The translations under genes were made by a program, and so were the position numbers. Under the pieces are notes generated by a model. The model was not told the DNA's origin, searched no databases, and saw nothing but the letters and a program-made list of their open reading frames with translations. This document shows positions 26,301 through 34,035 of a stretch of 64,000 nucleotides of DNA, in pieces. Positions within the stretch are counted from its first letter, which is position 1, and every line of letters starts with the position of its first letter. The stretch is from NCBI GenBank assembly GCA_905233845.1, contig CAJOFH010000004.1:19312-83311 (forward strand), given 5' to 3'. The stretch is from an uncultured Muribaculaceae bacterium (GTDB taxonomy: Bacteria > Bacteroidota > Bacteroidia > Bacteroidales > Muribaculaceae).

Positions 26301-27251
26301 ATGAATAGCGCACACATAAAGCAGGTGGCTCAAGAGCTGGGATTTGATGCTTGTGGCATTGCCCAAGTACATCGCATCGATGATGAGGCTGCTGCGCGCT
26401 ATGAACAGTGGCTCAATGAAGGCAAAAACGGGTGTATGGCATGGGCGCAAAACTATCAGGAAATACGCGAGAATCCTGAGCTGCTACTTGAAGGGGCACA
26501 GAGTGTGATAGTGGTGGCTATGAACTACTATCCGCAGGTGTTCCAGCCTGAAGAGGCACCACAGTTTGCCTACTATGCCTATGGCCGCGACTATCACGAA
26601 GTGATAAAGCAACGGTTGTGGCAACTTGGCGAAGCCATCAAGCGCGAGACAGGATGCACATCGAGGGCATGTGTCGACTCGGCACCATTGCGTGAGCGGT
26701 ATTGGGCGCAACGTGCTGGTGTGGGTTTTGTGGGATGGAACAACCAGCTGATTATCCCTAACAAAGGGTCATATTTCTTCTTGGGAGTCCTCGTCACCAC
26801 ACTTGAACTCGAGCCCGACGAGCCATGCTTGGAACACTGTTTGCAATGTGGCGCATGCGAGAAGGCGTGTCCCAGTGGAGCTTTGCGATGCGGCGAGACT
26901 GTGGATGCACGTCGTTGCCTATCGTGCTTGACTATTGAGCACAAGGGCGAATTGCCCGAGTGGGTGGCTGGAGTGATAGGGAATAGGGTGTACGGCTGTG
27001 ACGAGTGCCAAAAGTGCTGCCCTCATAACCGCGATGCCATTGGTAACACCACGCCTGAGTTCCAGCCAAAACCAGAACTGCTGGCACTCACGCTCAACGA
27101 CATCCTGTCGATGACACAGGAGCAGTTCAGCAAGTTGTTCTCGCACAGTGCAGTCAAGCGCGCCAAGCTCGCTGGCCTGCAGAGGAACGCAAGAACAGTT
27201 GAGAGGAGAGTGGAGAGAGGAGAGAGGAGAGAGGAAAGAGGTGAAAGGTGA
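26301..27251 (+). CDS. queG: Epoxyqueuosine reductase
   Basis: A 316-aa protein of QueG layout. The N-terminal cobalamin-binding part contains DSAPLRERYWAQRAGVGFVG, with the catalytic Asp in RACVDSAPL. Two 4Fe-4S clusters follow: CLQCGACEKACPSGAL and a second set with YGCDECQKCCPHNRD. It reduces epoxyqueuosine to queuosine in tRNA, the last step of Q synthesis. The final 16 residues (RRVERGERREERGER) are translated from an 8-bp purine minisatellite that runs through the stop codon, so the extension is probably non-functional and length-variable. It is 4 bp from the deacetylase gene. Confidence 0.94.
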   Translation: MNSAHIKQVAQELGFDACGIAQVHRIDDEAAARYEQWLNEGKNGCMAWAQNYQEIRENPELLLEGAQSVIVVAMNYYPQVFQPEEAPQFAYYAYGRDYHEVIKQRLWQLGEAIKRETGCTSRACVDSAPLRERYWAQRAGVGFVGWNNQLIIPNKGSYFFLGVLVTTLELEPDEPCLEHCLQCGACEKACPSGALRCGETVDARRCLSCLTIEHKGELPEWVAGVIGNRVYGCDECQKCCPHNRDAIGNTTPEFQPKPELLALTLNDILSMTQEQFSKLFSHSAVKRAKLAGLQRNARTVERRVERGERREERGER

Positions 27252-27260
27252 GAGTGGAAA
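27199..27260. repeat. GAGAGGAGA-type minisatellite across the queG stop
   Basis: An imperfect tandem array of purine 7-9-mers (GAGAGGA/GAGTGGA variants) that begins inside queG and continues about 10 bp past its stop. Confidence 0.75.
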
Positions 27261-27298
27261 GAAAAGATAGTTAAATGAGTAATATAAATTGACCGATA

Positions 27299-28123
27299 AT
27301 GAAGAAAATAATTATAATATTGATGCTACTTGTTGCTGCACAGCAAGTTGCTGTAGCACAAATTGGGCAGATTGCAGCAATGCGCAATAAGGTGGATGAT
27401 GGCTACAACTTCTGGCTCTATGCTCCTAATGAATACTATGACTACGACGATGAGCTGTTTCCCGTGGTGATTTTCCTGCACGGCAAGAGCTTGTGCGGCA
27501 ACGACATGAACCGCTCACGCAAGTATGGTGTCATCAACGCATTGGAGATGGGTCTGCACATCGAAGCGCTGGCTATTGCACCACAGAACCCTGGCGGCAG
27601 CTGGAAACCCGACAAAATCAGCCGCATACTCGACTGGGTGCTCGAAAACTACCGCGCCGACCCTTACAAGGTGTACGTCATCGGCATGAGTTTGGGAGGA
27701 TATGGCACCATGGACTTTGTGGAGACCTATCCCGAAAAGGTGACGGCTGCGATGGCATTGTGTGGCGGAACCACTCTGAGAGATGTTCAAGGACTTGGCA
27801 CATTGCCATTCTGGATAATGCACGGCACAGCCGACCAAGCCATCAACATCTCACAATCGAAGAAGGTGGTGAGCGACCTGCAAAACGCTGGCAATGACCG
27901 CTTGCTGCGCTATGACTGGATACCTGGAGCCTCGCATGGCGCTCTCTCTCGCATCTTTTACCTGCAACAGACCTACGAGTGGTTCTTCCAGCATGACAAG
28001 CAACGCAACCCTGACGAGGTGGACCGCAGCATCCGCATCACTCAAAGCGACATGGACAATGCCTATCGCAACCTCAACACCCATGGCGGTCAAATCGTCA
28101 CTGTCAACCATTTAGACCGTTGA
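27299..28123 (+). CDS. Secreted alpha/beta-hydrolase (phospholipase/carboxylesterase type)
   Basis: A 274-aa protein. Residues 1-21 form a signal peptide ending AVAQ. The hydrolase fold shows FLHGKSLCGND (oxyanion region), the nucleophile elbow VIGMSLGGYGTMDFV (Ser in GxSxGG), an acidic residue in IMHGTADQAINI, and a catalytic His in GASHGAL. The closest resemblance is to esterase-type prolyl-oligopeptidase or phospholipase/carboxylesterase families such as feruloyl or acetyl-xylan esterases. The substrate is unknown; a dietary or host glycan ester is a reasonable guess. It begins 47 bp after queG. Confidence 0.85.
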   Translation: MKKIIIILMLLVAAQQVAVAQIGQIAAMRNKVDDGYNFWLYAPNEYYDYDDELFPVVIFLHGKSLCGNDMNRSRKYGVINALEMGLHIEALAIAPQNPGGSWKPDKISRILDWVLENYRADPYKVYVIGMSLGGYGTMDFVETYPEKVTAAMALCGGTTLRDVQGLGTLPFWIMHGTADQAINISQSKKVVSDLQNAGNDRLLRYDWIPGASHGALSRIFYLQQTYEWFFQHDKQRNPDEVDRSIRITQSDMDNAYRNLNTHGGQIVTVNHLDR

Positions 28124-28206
28124 TACCATTGAGAGAAAAGCACTTGTCGCAGCTATTCTCAATTGTTAAAATCTATAATTTGCTATGCAGTTTTAATAAT
28201 AATAAC

Positions 28207-28214
28207 TAAATTTG
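28207..28214 (+). promoter_or_regulatory. -7 element (TAAATTTG) before exonuclease gene
   Basis: An exact TAnnTTTG match, with TTTG 24 bp upstream (28179-28182), slightly farther than usual. The leader to the TTG start would be about 37 nt. Confidence 0.5.
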
Positions 28215-28255
28215 CACTACCTAAATAGGTTGTAAAAGAATTAGAGAGAAAAGAT

Positions 28256-28894
28256 TTGAAAATTTCGATTGACAAAGCAGTGATTCATCAAATGCCGCAG
28301 GTGATGTTCCCTGGCGACATTCATGTCATTGACACGATTTATCACGTCAACGAGGCTGTCAATGTACTCAAGCATTGTGAACTAGTGGGCTTCGACACCG
28401 AGACGCGTCCCTCATTCCGCAAGGGAGTGGTTCACAAGACAGCACTAATCCAAATCTCTACACTCGACGAGTGTTTCCTCTTTCGCACGTGCAAGATAGG
28501 AGTTCCCGAAGCATTAGCACAATACCTCGCTTCGCCGCATCACAAGAAGGTGGGGCTGTCGCTTCACGACGACTTCAAGATAATGAGCAAATTTGGTAAT
28601 TGCCATGAACCTGCTGGGTTTATTGATTTGCAGGATGTAGTAGGAGAGTATTGCATTACCGACATCAGTCTGCAAAAAATCTATGCCATTCTCTTTGGCG
28701 AAAAAATTGCCAAAGGCCAGCAGCTCACCAACTGGGAGGCACCTGAGCTAACCCCTGCTCAGCAAAACTACGGCGCAGTTGACGCATGGGCATGCCTCAA
28801 AATCTACAACCACCTCACACAAGGTCTTTTCAATCCCAATCTATCACCATATATTGTAAACGAAGATGACAACGAAGAAAAACAGCAAGATTAA
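28256..28894 (+). CDS. 3'-5' exonuclease, DEDDy family
   Basis: A 212-aa protein starting at a TTG codon (KISIDKAVI); the next ATG is 12 codons in and would trim a conserved lead-in. It has the RNase D-like exonuclease motifs: Exo I VGFDTETRPSF (D and E), Exo II SLHDDFKIM (D), and Exo III YGAVDAWACLKIY (Y and D, the DEDDy form). No HRDC domain follows, so it is a minimal exonuclease, acting on RNA or DNA 3' ends. The next gene overlaps its end by 29 bp in another frame, indicating coupled expression. Confidence 0.88.
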   Translation: MKISIDKAVIHQMPQVMFPGDIHVIDTIYHVNEAVNVLKHCELVGFDTETRPSFRKGVVHKTALIQISTLDECFLFRTCKIGVPEALAQYLASPHHKKVGLSLHDDFKIMSKFGNCHEPAGFIDLQDVVGEYCITDISLQKIYAILFGEKIAKGQQLTNWEAPELTPAQQNYGAVDAWACLKIYNHLTQGLFNPNLSPYIVNEDDNEEKQQD

Positions 28895-29123
28895 GCGTTC
28901 AGTGGTATTCCCCATCATTATGCTCGTCTACCTAGCGGTAATGGCATGGATAGGACGCGACCGTCTTGAGCGTGGCGAATATCTCTACTACTTTGGCATC
29001 ATCGCCATTGGGCTTATCATCATCGTCCTACTCTATTTCTCACTGCGCAAGAAAGAGCAACTGCAACAGCAAAGAGAAGAAAGAGAGCAATACGGCACCT
29101 ACGAGGAAGAAAAAGACAAATAA
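28866..29123 (+). CDS. Small two-helix membrane protein
   Basis: An 85-aa protein overlapping the exonuclease gene by 29 bp. Two hydrophobic helices are visible, about 14-29 (FPIIMLVYLAVMAWIG) and 41-62 (YFGIIAIGLIIIVLLYF), with a charged Gln/Glu-rich C-terminal tail. I do not recognise the family. The overlap and shared strand suggest it is co-expressed with the exonuclease. Downstream, the repeat-rich region begins within 20 bp. Confidence 0.75.
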   Translation: MTTKKNSKIKRSVVFPIIMLVYLAVMAWIGRDRLERGEYLYYFGIIAIGLIIIVLLYFSLRKKEQLQQQREEREQYGTYEEEKDK

Positions 29124-29140
29124 TGCCATCGCGCTGGGTT

Positions 29141-29288
29141 GAGTCTCACGCAAAAAGCGCAAAATTAATCAAACAACTTGAACACAACTTGCACAACAAA
29201 TGTGGGTTGTGTGGGACAGTTTTTGAAAAAACTTTTTACACCGCGCCGGCGGTGCAATACATTGACAACTCCCAGGTGCGTGTGGGAC
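29141..29288. repeat. Dispersed intergenic repeat, copy 1
   Basis: A 148-bp element beginning GTCTCACGCAAA and running through CAAACAACTTGAACACAAC, a GTGGGTTGTGTGGGACAG block, a CACCGCGCCGGCGGTG hairpin and ACTCCCAGGTGCGTGTGGGA. It is nearly identical to the copy at 30141-30297 in the same orientation. No protein-coding role is visible. Confidence 0.85.
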
Positions 29289-29315
29289 AGTTTTTGAAAA
29301 AAAATTTTGATTGAT

Positions 29316-29363
29316 GGGACTTGGGGGATTTTGGGGACAGGTGACGATTTTGGGACAGGTGGG
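29316..29363 (+). other. Short G-run tract
   Basis: Five G-runs of 3-5 bases (starting 29316, 29323, 29333, 29352, 29361) with short loops between most. The complementary strand reads as TGTCCCA-type repeat words like those at 6119-6160. Quadruplex formation is possible but unproven. Confidence 0.4.
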
Positions 29364-29490
29364 ACAAATTTGTGTCAACTTTTTTCAGGAAAAGGGGTGG
29401 CAATATGTCAATGAGCGCTATATTACAAAGATATGGTTTAGTCAAGGAGGAAGACAATATTAAAATAAAATTTTGAGGGCTTAGTTTTGC

Positions 29491-29584
29491 CACGCATATA
29501 TCGCAAAAAGCGAATTGTTATCTCGCAAAATAGAGCAAACAACTGGAACGACTTGTATACAACAAATGTGGGTTGTGTGGGGCT
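29491..29584. repeat. Dispersed intergenic repeat, shortened copy 2
   Basis: It shares ATATCGCAAAAAGCG, CAAACAACTGGAACGACTTG and CAACAAATGTGGGTTGTGTG with the other copies but lacks the hairpin half. It directly abuts the DUF4143 remnant. Confidence 0.75.
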
Positions 29585-29616
29585 GACTCGAGTCAACTAA
29601 GTACAAAAAATAACGG

Positions 29617-30039
29617 TTATTCCATTTCCAGCAACCATTTCCAGCAAGGGACAACGTCAATCGTTCCATGCGGGTCACTGATTGTGCCTTCTTCTTCATA
29701 AGTTAGGATTATGCGTCTCTTGCATGGATATACATTTGGTAGTTTTGAAAGCGCGTTAGCTTCTCTTTTGCGTGTTTCTCCATCAGCTATAGAGAATGAT
29801 ACCTGAATGGCAAGCTCATCATCAGGAACGTAGAAATCCACCTCTACATTTGAATGATAGTAGAACACCCTTTCGTTGTCTTGATCATGACCGTACTTGC
29901 GAAATGATAAAGCTACAACATTTTCAAGTAAAGCAGTGTCGGCATTAATCAGTTGAAGCGAAAGTAATCCATTGTCGATGAAGTAGTACTTGCAAATACT
30001 TTCTCTTTCAAGAAAAGCCGAGGCTATAATATTGTAATT
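29617..30039 (-). pseudogene. C-terminal remnant of an ATP-binding DUF4143 family protein
   Basis: On the minus strand an open frame of about 140 codons encodes KYYFIDNGLLSLQLINADT, ENVVALSFRKYG, FYYHSNVEVDFYVPDDE and KRRIILTYEEEG and ends PCWKWLLEME. This is the typical C-terminal DUF4143 domain of the large archaeal-type AAA/DUF4143 proteins of Bacteroidales. Upstream, an in-frame stop (30040-30042) and AT-rich DNA replace the AAA ATPase half, so no functional start exists. The fragment sits between copies of the dispersed repeat, as if the gene was largely deleted by recombination between repeats or inserted and then eroded. Confidence 0.8.
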
Positions 30040-30140
30040 TTATTAAATGACATTTTATAAATCTTTGCATATTTACAAATTATTATTTTATAAAACAAGT
30101 GTTGTTTTACTTTTTTTATAGCTACAACTTGTATATAACT

Positions 30141-30330
30141 AGTCTCACGCAAATATCGCAAAAACAAATCAAACAACTGGAACAACTTGTATACAACTTG
30201 CACAACAAATGTGGGTTGTGTGGGACAGTTTTTGAAAAAAACTTTTTACACCGCGCCTGTGGTGCAATACATTGACAACTCCCAGGAGCGTGTGGGAGAC
30301 TCAAGTCTCACGCAAATATCGCAAAAAGCG
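30141..30330. repeat. Dispersed intergenic repeat, copy 3, plus partial copy
   Basis: 30141-30297 matches copy 1 almost throughout, with a duplicated CAACTTG word. The hairpin here reads CACCGCGCCTGTGGTG, where the stem is kept by a G-U pair. A further start of the element (GTCTCACGCAAATATCGCAA) follows at 30305-30330. Confidence 0.85.
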
Positions 30331-30351
30331 TGGCGATTGGTTCAAAGTGTG

Positions 30352-30393
30352 TAAAAACAAAAGTGCCCCGTTGTGAGGCACTTTTGTTTTTTT
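30352..30393. terminator. Bidirectional terminator hairpin
   Basis: CAAAAGTGCC (30358-30367) pairs with GGCACTTTTG (30377-30386) around a 9-nt loop, with A-tract on the left and T-tract on the right, so it can terminate on either strand. It lies 22 bp past the stop of the C10 protease gene. Confidence 0.85.
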
Positions 30394-30414
30394 ATTATGG
30401 TGTGAGTCAATATA

Positions 30415-33400
30415 TTATACTCCCATCAGAATGTTGTAGACGAAGGTGATGTCGCTTGAGGTGATGCTGCCGTCGTTGTCTTGGTCGCCGTTGACGATTT
30501 GTGAGTCATCACCTGTAAGGATGAAGCTGTAGAGTGCTGTGACGTCGGCACTTGTCACCTCGCCGTCTCCGTCCACATCGCCAGGAACGGTTTGTTGTTG
30601 CTGTGCCTCGCCCGGCAGCAGTATGTCGTTATGGCTATCGAGAGCGGCAAGCTCCTTGAAATAGGCGCGGAATGGTGCTACGGTGCCGTTGCCCCACTGT
30701 GCCAATGAACCTGCAGCGTTCACGTTGTAGATGTCCTCCAGGCTCTGCTCCACGAATGTGCCAGCCATAATGTAACTCTCACCACTGGTGTAGGCGATGG
30801 GCTCGGCCTTGAGCAATGCGTTGCTTGCGCTCCAAGTGATAGGAGTGTTGATGAGATTGGCTGCCTTGTTAATGGCGATGATGTAGGGCACGTTGGCCTC
30901 GATGCCTTGCACCTCATTGAATTTCACCACGCCGTCCTCTTCTTGAGCGAAGCGCTCAATCCACACGCCGCTGCTTGCCGAGCAAGTGGCAGGAGTGAAA
31001 GGTAGCACGATGGTGCTCCAGTTCTCGGCAACACCCTCTTGGCGGGCCTTGGTGAATGTGCGTTCGTAGCTGATGCTCTGAGCGGTGAAGCTCTGTGGGA
31101 TGAAGTAGGGATATCCGTCCTTCAAAACGATGCTCGAAGCAGTTGCTCCTGCCACTATGTTGCAGCCATTAAGGCTTGCTGGTGCCGAAGCTCCCTCGTC
31201 AATGAAGTAGATGGTGTTGGGGTTGCTGTTTGGCACAATGTTGCTAAGGCTGAGGCTTTCGAGGCTCACGGCAGCCACATCGGCAGCCACTTGGAATCCC
31301 TCAACTGGTTTGTTTCCGTTGCGCTCGCCCTGTGCGTTCCATGTGATGATACCAGGAAGGATATCATAGTAAATCGATTCGCCAGAATGAACGAGGTTCA
31401 CAAGGTGAGTTCCCTCTTCGTCGTCGGGCACATTGTTGCGGGCATAGACGTTCATAGAGTAGGTAGAACCATAGGCAAGATTGTCGAAGTCAAAGTAAAG
31501 TGTCTTCGACTCACCAGCAGCAAGCGAGAGTTGGCTCTGCTTGTAAGTCACCATTGTACCCTTGCCATTCTCCACAATGAACAGTGGTGCAAGCACATAT
31601 TTGCTGTAGGCACCATTGCTATGGTTGGTGATAGTTGCACTGAATCGTGCATGACTGTCGTAGATTACGTCGTTGTTGCTTGGATTGTCGGCAGGTACTG
31701 CGTTCTCAGCATTAATCACTACCGAGAGGTTGAGTTCCTCAGCTTCCTGGCTTTCGCCAATGGTTACAGTGCCGCTACCTATGTTGATGAAGCTGCCGTA
31801 CTGGTCAAGGCGCATGAGCCTTACGGTCTTGGTTCCCGACGAAGCGGGAGTAACGTTGAAGGTCACTACTGATTCCTCACCGGGGAGAACCTCGGCTTGT
31901 ACTACAGTGGTGTACTGTGAGTACATATCGATTTGCTGCCCTCCAAAGTCGAGATATAGGTCTCCAAAGAAGCGGTCAACACTGTTGTTCTTAACAGTCA
32001 CATTCACTTGTTCCTTCACACCTACGCGCTCACCACCGGTGAACTCCCAGTTAGTAGTTTGGAGGTTGATAACAGGATGTGCTGAAGCAGTAGCCGAGTA
32101 GTTGGTCATGTTCACCTCAAGATAGTGGCGGTCGGTCTCCTTCATGAGCTTCCACTCGCTAGTGCCTTCCACTTGGTAGGCTCCAACGAGGCGGTAGGTT
32201 CCTGTGAGGCCGGCACCAAACTTGATAACATTAGAAGCATTTGAAGCTATACCCGAACCAATAGAACGAGTCTCGCCAAGTGCCGAAGTAGTGACGGTGA
32301 AGTAACCCACATCCTCCGAGTTGGCCAGCACGTTGAATGAGCTATCGATAGGATTATACAGTGCCAATGCTGCCTTGAATCGCTTGCCAGTTCCAGAGTG
32401 GTCAGAGAAGCTGATTTTCACAATCTTTGACTTGTAAATCTTGAATGGAGCTGACACGTTATCACGGTCCCATCCACTAGGTCCACTAATGGCTGTAGCG
32501 GTGAGGGCTGGCTCTTCCTCATCGTCGTCGCCGCCAGGTGTTGCTCCACCAGGAATGACGTTATAGACGATGTTCTGTTTCATGTTGTAGCCTTCGGCGC
32601 TTGATGAGCCGCCAATGCCACTGGCATAGGGGTTGAGCACTGCAAGCTGGAAGTAGCCGTTGCCCAAGCCTCCCCATCCCCAGTTGATGTGGAAGTAGTT
32701 GCCATATTCATATCCGTCACAAATGAACGAGTGTCCACCGCCACTACCGGCTGTACCGTTATAAATCATTGGGCGTCCTGCAACGAGCTCTTGATACACC
32801 ATCTCGTCCCACACCTCTTGTGTGTAGTCGTTGCGATAGGCGAGCTTAGAGCCGTAGCCAAAGAGGGCGAATCCCTTAGGAATATCGTCGGTGTAGGCAC
32901 CAGTTGACGACACACCATACTGCGACTTGACGGCGCAGCCCACATAGTACATGAGGTGTGCTACAGCCGATGTGTAGACTTCGTCCTCGGCACCAGTATA
33001 GGTATCGCGCATGTGAGCCCAGTCAAAAGTAGTGATAGGCAACTCTTCCATCTGTACGGTGCTATAGTTGAAGTTGCCATCACTAATGGTGAAAGAGTAA
33101 GCAGGGATTACCTGGGTGGTCTGTTCGGGATATTTGTAGTAATTCATCAGCTGCGACATTGAAGTGGCGACACAGCCTGTGTAGGCGAGTTCATAGCCAT
33201 CTTCCTCGTTGTCGGAGTTCATGAACTGAGGGCACTCGTTCCAATAGGGAGTAGCTTGGTCCCACTTGCTGGTGATGAGTGGAGCGATAGAGTTGCGTGT
33301 GTCGACCACGTCACGAGTCTTGGGAGCTGCTATCGCGTCCTTTATATTTGACACTTTGTCGAGCAGAGCAATTTGCTGAGCATACTCGTTGAGCCAAGCC

Positions 33401-33723
33401 TTCATGTTGGCAGGTGCTTTGGCCTCGTCAAAATATCCTTCATCGCTATAGCCCAGAACGGGGTTGATGCGGTCATCGCCCGAGACGATGACGAAACCTT
33501 GGTTGTTGCCAACGTTGAAGATGTAGAAGGCAGCCTGATTGCCACTCTTCATCATGCTGTTGCTAAGGGCAACAGGACTCAGGCTGTTGTCAGCAATATG
33601 CTTCTTGCTCAAGAAGCTCGAGGCCTCCTTACGAGCTTGATTCTGAGTGATGGGAGCAGCTTGCGCTAGCAAGCCAATGCTCAAGAAAAACATGAGCAGA
33701 CCTAAAATGCGGTTTTTTGTCAT
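30415..33723 (-). CDS. Secreted C10 (streptopain-type) cysteine protease with dockerin-like tail
   Basis: A 1102-aa protein. A signal peptide (1-22) precedes a Spi-type propeptide (about 25-125, with NNQGFVIVSGDD). The peptidase C10 domain follows: catalytic Cys184 in AYTGCVATSMSQLMNYYKYP and catalytic His331 in GGGHSFICDGYEYG, then HINWGWGGLGNGYF. From about 400 to 1000 there are Ig-like beta domains (for example VNVTVKNNSVDRFFGDLYLD). The last 55 residues hold two calcium loops, DVDGDGEVTSAD and DQDNDGSITSSD, in a dockerin-like arrangement. Relatives include SpeB and interpain, secreted proteases that need propeptide removal. It has its own consensus promoter and terminator, so it is a single-gene unit. 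Confidence 0.93.
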   Translation of the reverse strand: MTKNRILGLLMFFLSIGLLAQAAPITQNQARKEASSFLSKKHIADNSLSPVALSNSMMKSGNQAAFYIFNVGNNQGFVIVSGDDRINPVLGYSDEGYFDEAKAPANMKAWLNEYAQQIALLDKVSNIKDAIAAPKTRDVVDTRNSIAPLITSKWDQATPYWNECPQFMNSDNEEDGYELAYTGCVATSMSQLMNYYKYPEQTTQVIPAYSFTISDGNFNYSTVQMEELPITTFDWAHMRDTYTGAEDEVYTSAVAHLMYYVGCAVKSQYGVSSTGAYTDDIPKGFALFGYGSKLAYRNDYTQEVWDEMVYQELVAGRPMIYNGTAGSGGGHSFICDGYEYGNYFHINWGWGGLGNGYFQLAVLNPYASGIGGSSSAEGYNMKQNIVYNVIPGGATPGGDDDEEEPALTATAISGPSGWDRDNVSAPFKIYKSKIVKISFSDHSGTGKRFKAALALYNPIDSSFNVLANSEDVGYFTVTTSALGETRSIGSGIASNASNVIKFGAGLTGTYRLVGAYQVEGTSEWKLMKETDRHYLEVNMTNYSATASAHPVINLQTTNWEFTGGERVGVKEQVNVTVKNNSVDRFFGDLYLDFGGQQIDMYSQYTTVVQAEVLPGEESVVTFNVTPASSGTKTVRLMRLDQYGSFINIGSGTVTIGESQEAEELNLSVVINAENAVPADNPSNNDVIYDSHARFSATITNHSNGAYSKYVLAPLFIVENGKGTMVTYKQSQLSLAAGESKTLYFDFDNLAYGSTYSMNVYARNNVPDDEEGTHLVNLVHSGESIYYDILPGIITWNAQGERNGNKPVEGFQVAADVAAVSLESLSLSNIVPNSNPNTIYFIDEGASAPASLNGCNIVAGATASSIVLKDGYPYFIPQSFTAQSISYERTFTKARQEGVAENWSTIVLPFTPATCSASSGVWIERFAQEEDGVVKFNEVQGIEANVPYIIAINKAANLINTPITWSASNALLKAEPIAYTSGESYIMAGTFVEQSLEDIYNVNAAGSLAQWGNGTVAPFRAYFKELAALDSHNDILLPGEAQQQQTVPGDVDGDGEVTSADVTALYSFILTGDDSQIVNGDQDNDGSITSSDITFVYNILMGV

Positions 33724-33798
33724 AAAAAACGTGGTTAAAAGGTTAAAAAATAGTTGTTTATAAATAAGTTTGGTTTCTCAATTTTTAATTAGAGAGAG

Positions 33799-33829
33799 CA
33801 AATATACAATTATTATTCATATATGCAAA
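33799..33829 (-). promoter_or_regulatory. Promoter for C10 protease gene
   Basis: On the minus strand TTTG (33826-33829), 19 bp, TATATTTG (33799-33806): an exact consensus promoter giving a leader of about 70 nt. Confidence 0.75.
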
Positions 33830-33868
33830 ATTTGTTCAACAAATAGAGCTGAAAAATCGGTATAATGC

Positions 33869-33976
33869 AGGGAAGAGGGAAGAGGGGAGAGGGAAGGGGG
33901 GAGGACTCTCAACTCTCCATTCTCGACTCTCAACTATCTACACTTCACTCTTGACTCTTGACTCTCGACTCTCTAC
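33869..33976. repeat. Purine/pyrimidine minisatellite (GGGAAGAGG and GACTCTCAA types)
   Basis: A purine array (33869-33904) is followed by CTCTCAACT/GACTCTTGA-type 8-9-mers up to the promoter at 33979. The two halves are partly complementary and could pair. Confidence 0.7.
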
Positions 33977-33978
33977 TA

Positions 33979-34010
33979 TTTGGTGTTTTGGGAAAATGTG
34001 TGTACTTTTG
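33979..34010 (+). promoter_or_regulatory. Promoter for sigma-like/TPR membrane protein gene
   Basis: TTTG (33979-33982), 20 bp, TACTTTTG (34003-34010): consensus match. It lies inside the longer alternative frame and so fixes the start at ATG 34036. Confidence 0.75.
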
Positions 34011-34035
34011 TGTCGTAACAATAAAAACTGACGTG

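Noticed and set aside
29123..29493. Small frames within the dispersed repeat
   Set aside because: They are encoded by repeat sequence that recurs at 30141-30297 with frame-breaking changes, so protein coding is not maintained.
29141..30330. Possible CRISPR array
   Set aside because: The repeats are too long (about 150 bp), few and unevenly spaced, with no regular unique spacers and no cas genes.
31039..31872. Open frame antisense to the C10 protease gene
   Set aside because: The minus-strand gene has catalytic motifs, Ig-like repeats, promoter and terminator; the plus-strand frame has none.
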